Positions 61,887 to 64,000 of a stretch of DNA of 64,000 nucleotides are shown here, in pieces (within the stretch, counting starts at the first letter, position 1; every line of letters begins with the position of its first letter). The stretch lies in the NCBI RefSeq assembly GCF_003478505.1, contig NZ_QUFI01000001.1, positions 152,407 to 216,406 of the forward strand, in the 5' to 3' direction. The DNA comes from Clostridium sp. AF27-2AA. GTDB taxonomy: Bacteria > Bacillota > Clostridia > Lachnospirales > Lachnospiraceae. The notes beneath the pieces were generated by a model. That model searched no databases. It was not told the DNA's origin and saw only the letters and a program-made list of their open reading frames with translations. The translations under genes and the position numbers were made by a program.

Positions 61887-63136
61887 TATTGCATTTTTTC
61901 AAGATCACTTCTTAACCATTCTACGTCCCGGACCGTATAAACGGATTCGGTGATGTCCTGGATTGAGTGCCCGACCATTTCTTTTAGAGCGTATTCATCC
62001 ACACCAGCTTTTTTGCAGCGTGTGATGAATGTTATGCGCGGATCGTGAGCGCGGTGCTTCGGGTTCAACTGGAGCTGAGCAATGACCTTAGCAAAGCGAT
62101 TTGAGTATTTGTCATAGGTGAGTTTCCATGAACCTGCATGGGTCTGGCCTTTATCATTGAGTAGGTATTCACTTCCGATTGAGAGGGCAAAGTCATAATT
62201 TTTTTTAAGTAGATCGCGCACTTTGGTATGGATGGGAACTATGCGCTGTTTTCCGGCCGGAGTTTTCATGCCGGCTTGCATGTACCACTGCTCCAGATTG
62301 ATTTCATCCAGGCGAAGCGTAGCAAGTTCCTGAGGACGCCAGCCCATATAACATTGCATCAGGATCCAGTCAACGAACTGGACCTTTCCAACATTCTCCC
62401 ACAGTACTTTCATTTCATCTTCAGTGAAGATAATATGCGGAACCTTGGCTTCTTCTTTTTCTTTTACAATATCATCAGATATTTCAAAGGTTCTGGCATA
62501 GTTTTTCTCTACGATTTCATATTCCAGAGCATAATCCAACATGAGATTGAACATGGATTTCATCCGTGCCTTGGTTCCGGCCGTGGCAAAGACCTGCTGA
62601 CCTTTTTGCTTTCCCCGGTCCTCAATTCGGAATCCTTCTTCCATACAGCCCTTAATATGGCGGGCCCGCAGATCTTTTGCACGCATGTTGTAGATGGAAG
62701 AGCAGTAGGCCCAGCAGGAAGTAATAGTGCGCTGGTAGGCATCTGAAACGTTTTCAAAATATTCTTCCGTCCATCGGTCATACAGCTGCTGAACGGTAAT
62801 ATCGTCGTCCAGATCATAAGGATTGCGGTTATAGTCCACAAGGGCCGTGTAGGCGTCATTGTAGGTGGGAAAATATGATTTTGGCTTTAGAGATTTGAGA
62901 ATGAAATTGCCAAGCTCGTCCCGGCCAACACAAACGCGGGCCAGGAATGGGTTGCGAAGATTTTTGTTTTTTACTTCCGTAATGGACCCGAAGCCGTTCG
63001 GCAGGCGCATTCGTTTCTTTGTATTTCTGGTATTTTTCCGTACCGTGGATTTATCCAACGGATATCCGCAATGAGGGCAGGAAATGGCTTTATCACTTAC
63101 CTGCAATTCACATTCTGGGCATTTTATCAGTGCCAT
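61886..63136 (-). CDS. Tyrosine recombinase/integrase with N-terminal zinc ribbon
   Basis: A 416-aa integrase. A zinc ribbon (C6, C9, C20, C23) precedes an AP2/arm-binding-like and SAM-like DNA-binding part and the catalytic domain: R267 (GWRPQELATL), H364 and R367 (HDPRITFITR), H390 (VGHSIQD) and the nucleophile Y400 (SVYT). The second histidine-box residue is Ile (HxxRI) instead of the usual HxxRH. AAAGGAGG precedes the ATG. It probably belongs to an integrative element extending to the right of the window, with its attachment site at the repeats near 61821. Confidence 0.9.
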   Translation of the reverse strand: MALIKCPECELQVSDKAISCPHCGYPLDKSTVRKNTRNTKKRMRLPNGFGSITEVKNKNLRNPFLARVCVGRDELGNFILKSLKPKSYFPTYNDAYTALVDYNRNPYDLDDDITVQQLYDRWTEEYFENVSDAYQRTITSCWAYCSSIYNMRAKDLRARHIKGCMEEGFRIEDRGKQKGQQVFATAGTKARMKSMFNLMLDYALEYEIVEKNYARTFEISDDIVKEKEEAKVPHIIFTEDEMKVLWENVGKVQFVDWILMQCYMGWRPQELATLRLDEINLEQWYMQAGMKTPAGKQRIVPIHTKVRDLLKKNYDFALSIGSEYLLNDKGQTHAGSWKLTYDKYSNRFAKVIAQLQLNPKHRAHDPRITFITRCKKAGVDEYALKEMVGHSIQDITESVYTVRDVEWLRSDLEKMQ

Positions 63137-63176
63137 AGGGCATCCTCCTTTAAAAATGAGTATAAAAATAACACCC

Positions 63177-63205
63177 TTGCCAGGATGCTCCAGAAATGAT
63201 ATAAT
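63177..63205 (+). promoter_or_regulatory. Promoter of a candidate small RNA
   Basis: TTGCCA (63177-63182) and TATAAT (63200-63205), spacing 17 bp, reading opposite to both flanking genes. Confidence 0.75.
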
Positions 63206-63211
63206 TCAGGT

Positions 63212-63298
63212 GTCTAAGCTGATTAATCAATCCAGAGCAAATCTGGTAAGAGAAAATCTATGTAAAGCCGTTCGGTACGCCAATACCGGGCGGTTTTT
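63212..63298 (+). ncRNA. Candidate small RNA between integrase and Uma2 genes
   Basis: About 87 nt from a consensus promoter to an intrinsic terminator with no ORF that has an RBS. A short hairpin near 63229-63246 (CCAGA...TCTGG) precedes the terminator. It is transcribed divergently from the integrase gene. Regulatory target unknown. Confidence 0.5.
63267..63298 (+). terminator. Terminator of the candidate small RNA
   Basis: An 11-bp stem (63267-63277 with 63284-63294, three G-T pairs), loop CGCCAA, then TTTTT. Confidence 0.7.
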
Positions 63299-63312
63299 CA
63301 TTTCATGAGATT

Positions 63313-63861
63313 TTAGTAGTTTTCCAGTAAATCATTTATTTTGATTGTCAGTCCCGGATAGATTCCGACAGGAATATCCTGCGCAAAGGGATAGATTACC
63401 GGAGCTGCATCGTCTTCATAATGATAAACGGTAACACGCTCTTTGGCTGGGTCTACAATCCAATATTCACGGACACCAGCATCAGAATAGAGAGTATTTT
63501 TCCGGTTATAGTCCATTCTTCGGCTGGATGGAGACACGATTTCAAAGATAAGGTCCGGAGCTCCGGAGCAGCCGCGGTCAGTCAGCTTGTTAGGGTCGCA
63601 GATCACGGAAATATCCGGCTCTACCCAGTCTTTGTCATCCGCATCGAGGTTAACGGCAAATGGAGCAGGGTAAACCAGGCATTTTCCATGATTACTTTTA
63701 ATGTAGTCCCGAACGCTTCCGGATAGTTCCATGACAAGCTGCTGATGGATTCGGCTCGGCGGTGCCATGTCGTATAATTTTCCATCAATCAGCTCAGCAC
63801 GATCGCCCTCTGGCAGGTTCCAGTAATCTTCTGATGTATAATGATTTTTCAATAATGGCAT
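63313..63861 (-). CDS. Uma2 family PD-(D/E)XK endonuclease-like protein
   Basis: A 182-aa Uma2 (DUF820) protein. The restriction-endonuclease-like core is visible as E24 in AELIDGKL, D83 in VEPDISV and E107 in LIFEIVSPSS, followed by the conserved REYWIVDP. Family members are predicted nucleases that multiply in some genomes; function is unclear. The start at 63861 is preceded by AGGAAG; a TTG 21 nt upstream extends the frame. It lies inside the probable mobile element. Confidence 0.85.
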   Translation of the reverse strand: MPLLKNHYTSEDYWNLPEGDRAELIDGKLYDMAPPSRIHQQLVMELSGSVRDYIKSNHGKCLVYPAPFAVNLDADDKDWVEPDISVICDPNKLTDRGCSGAPDLIFEIVSPSSRRMDYNRKNTLYSDAGVREYWIVDPAKERVTVYHYEDDAAPVIYPFAQDIPVGIYPGLTIKINDLLENY

Positions 63862-63893
63862 GTGAACACTTCCTTTCTGCAATGGTGTTGCGC

Positions 63894-64000
63894 TTATGAA
63901 ATCCGTTTCATTCTTAATTCAACCAATTCCTTTTCATATCCCAGAATACGTGCAAATTGGTCAATGGTATACCCATTTTCCATAGCTTCCAGAATAGCTT
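63894..64000 (-). CDS. C-terminal end of a cut-off gene
   Basis: The last 34 codons of a minus-strand gene whose start lies beyond the right edge. The tail contains GYTIDQFARILGYEKELVE and ends KRIS then a TAA stop. The style resembles the C-terminal tails of Rpn/PD-(D/E)XK transposase-like proteins, but this is only a guess. It lies 33 nt from the Uma2 start, so the two are probably in one operon. Confidence 0.5.
   Translation of the reverse strand, partial: AILEAMENGYTIDQFARILGYEKELVELRMKRIS

Larger units (their letters stand above)
61847..64000. mobile_element. Left end of a probable integrated element (partial)
   Basis: A tyrosine integrase on the minus strand next to tandem repeats, then a Uma2 nuclease gene and a cut-off gene, immediately after highly expressed core genes. 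The boundary is placed at the repeats by inference; the far end is outside the window. Confidence 0.45.

Noticed and set aside
1..64000. CRISPR arrays, insertion sequences, rRNA operons, T-box or S-box riboswitches
   Set aside because: No regularly spaced repeats, transposase genes, rRNA segments or recognisable riboswitch core motifs were seen on either strand.

Overview
The window reads as chromosomal DNA of an anaerobic, spore-forming Firmicute, most likely a Lachnospiraceae (Clostridium cluster XIVa) species. The reasons are the gene order dgt-dnaG-rpoD-trmK-nif3, a Rex redox repressor, ferredoxin-linked NfnAB, a PPi-type phosphofructokinase, SpoIID-like and CwlC-like wall proteins, Firmicute-type RNase P and 6S RNAs, and families such as DUF6472, DUF4321, DUF5662 and GGGtGRT. 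Genes lie on both strands in short operons. Many have sigma-A promoters with exactly 17 bp between boxes and strong AGGAGG ribosome binding sites, and these often decide between alternative starts.

Layout. 1-8 kb: tRNA-Leu, then a macromolecular-synthesis operon (dgt, primase, sigma-A, TrmK, Nif3-like, nucleoside kinase) and RNase P RNA. 8-13 kb: a secreted wall-binding protein, a frameshifted PLP sulfur-amino-acid enzyme, an ABC-F ATPase and rex. 13-18 kb: NAD(P)HX repair, alanine racemase, an orphan MazF, a CBS/CorC protein and YebC. 18-23 kb (minus strand): secreted SGNH esterase, aroA and tyrA. 22.8-27.3 kb: EF-G paralogue, CPBP protease, Lrp-type regulator, SPOR amidase. 27.3-29.3 kb: a gene-free stretch holding a candidate structured RNA, a radical SAM gene and 6S RNA. 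29.4-37.9 kb: AI-2E transporter, SpoIID-like protein, PPi-PFK, SEC-C protein, methyltransferase, Hsp33, DUF5662. 38-43 kb: wall-binding repeat protein, CTP synthase, FtsH, small membrane protein. 43.4-52.8 kb: AddB-AddA, a deleted MATE remnant, DUF6472, DUF4321 and an intact MATE transporter. 52.9-57.3 kb: YwaF, selenium/molybdenum hydroxylase maturation genes (yqeC, yqeB-mocA fusion), a ThyX-like protein and DHFR. 57.4-61.7 kb: NfnAB and the NifU-like/GGGtGRT pair. 61.8-64 kb: the end of an integrated element (integrase, Uma2 nuclease, partial gene).

The backbone is mostly housekeeping. The most unusual items are: a ThyX-fold protein without the ThyX signature next to DHFR; the uncharacterised NifU-like/GGGtGRT operon; an approximately 415-nt RNA candidate with its own consensus promoter; a compact small-RNA unit beside the integrase; and a possible sigma-K promoter placed inside a terminator hairpin, so that only its own transcript would expose the amidase ribosome binding site. 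A Rex-box-like palindrome lies upstream of nfnAB. All calls come from reading the sequence without database searches.
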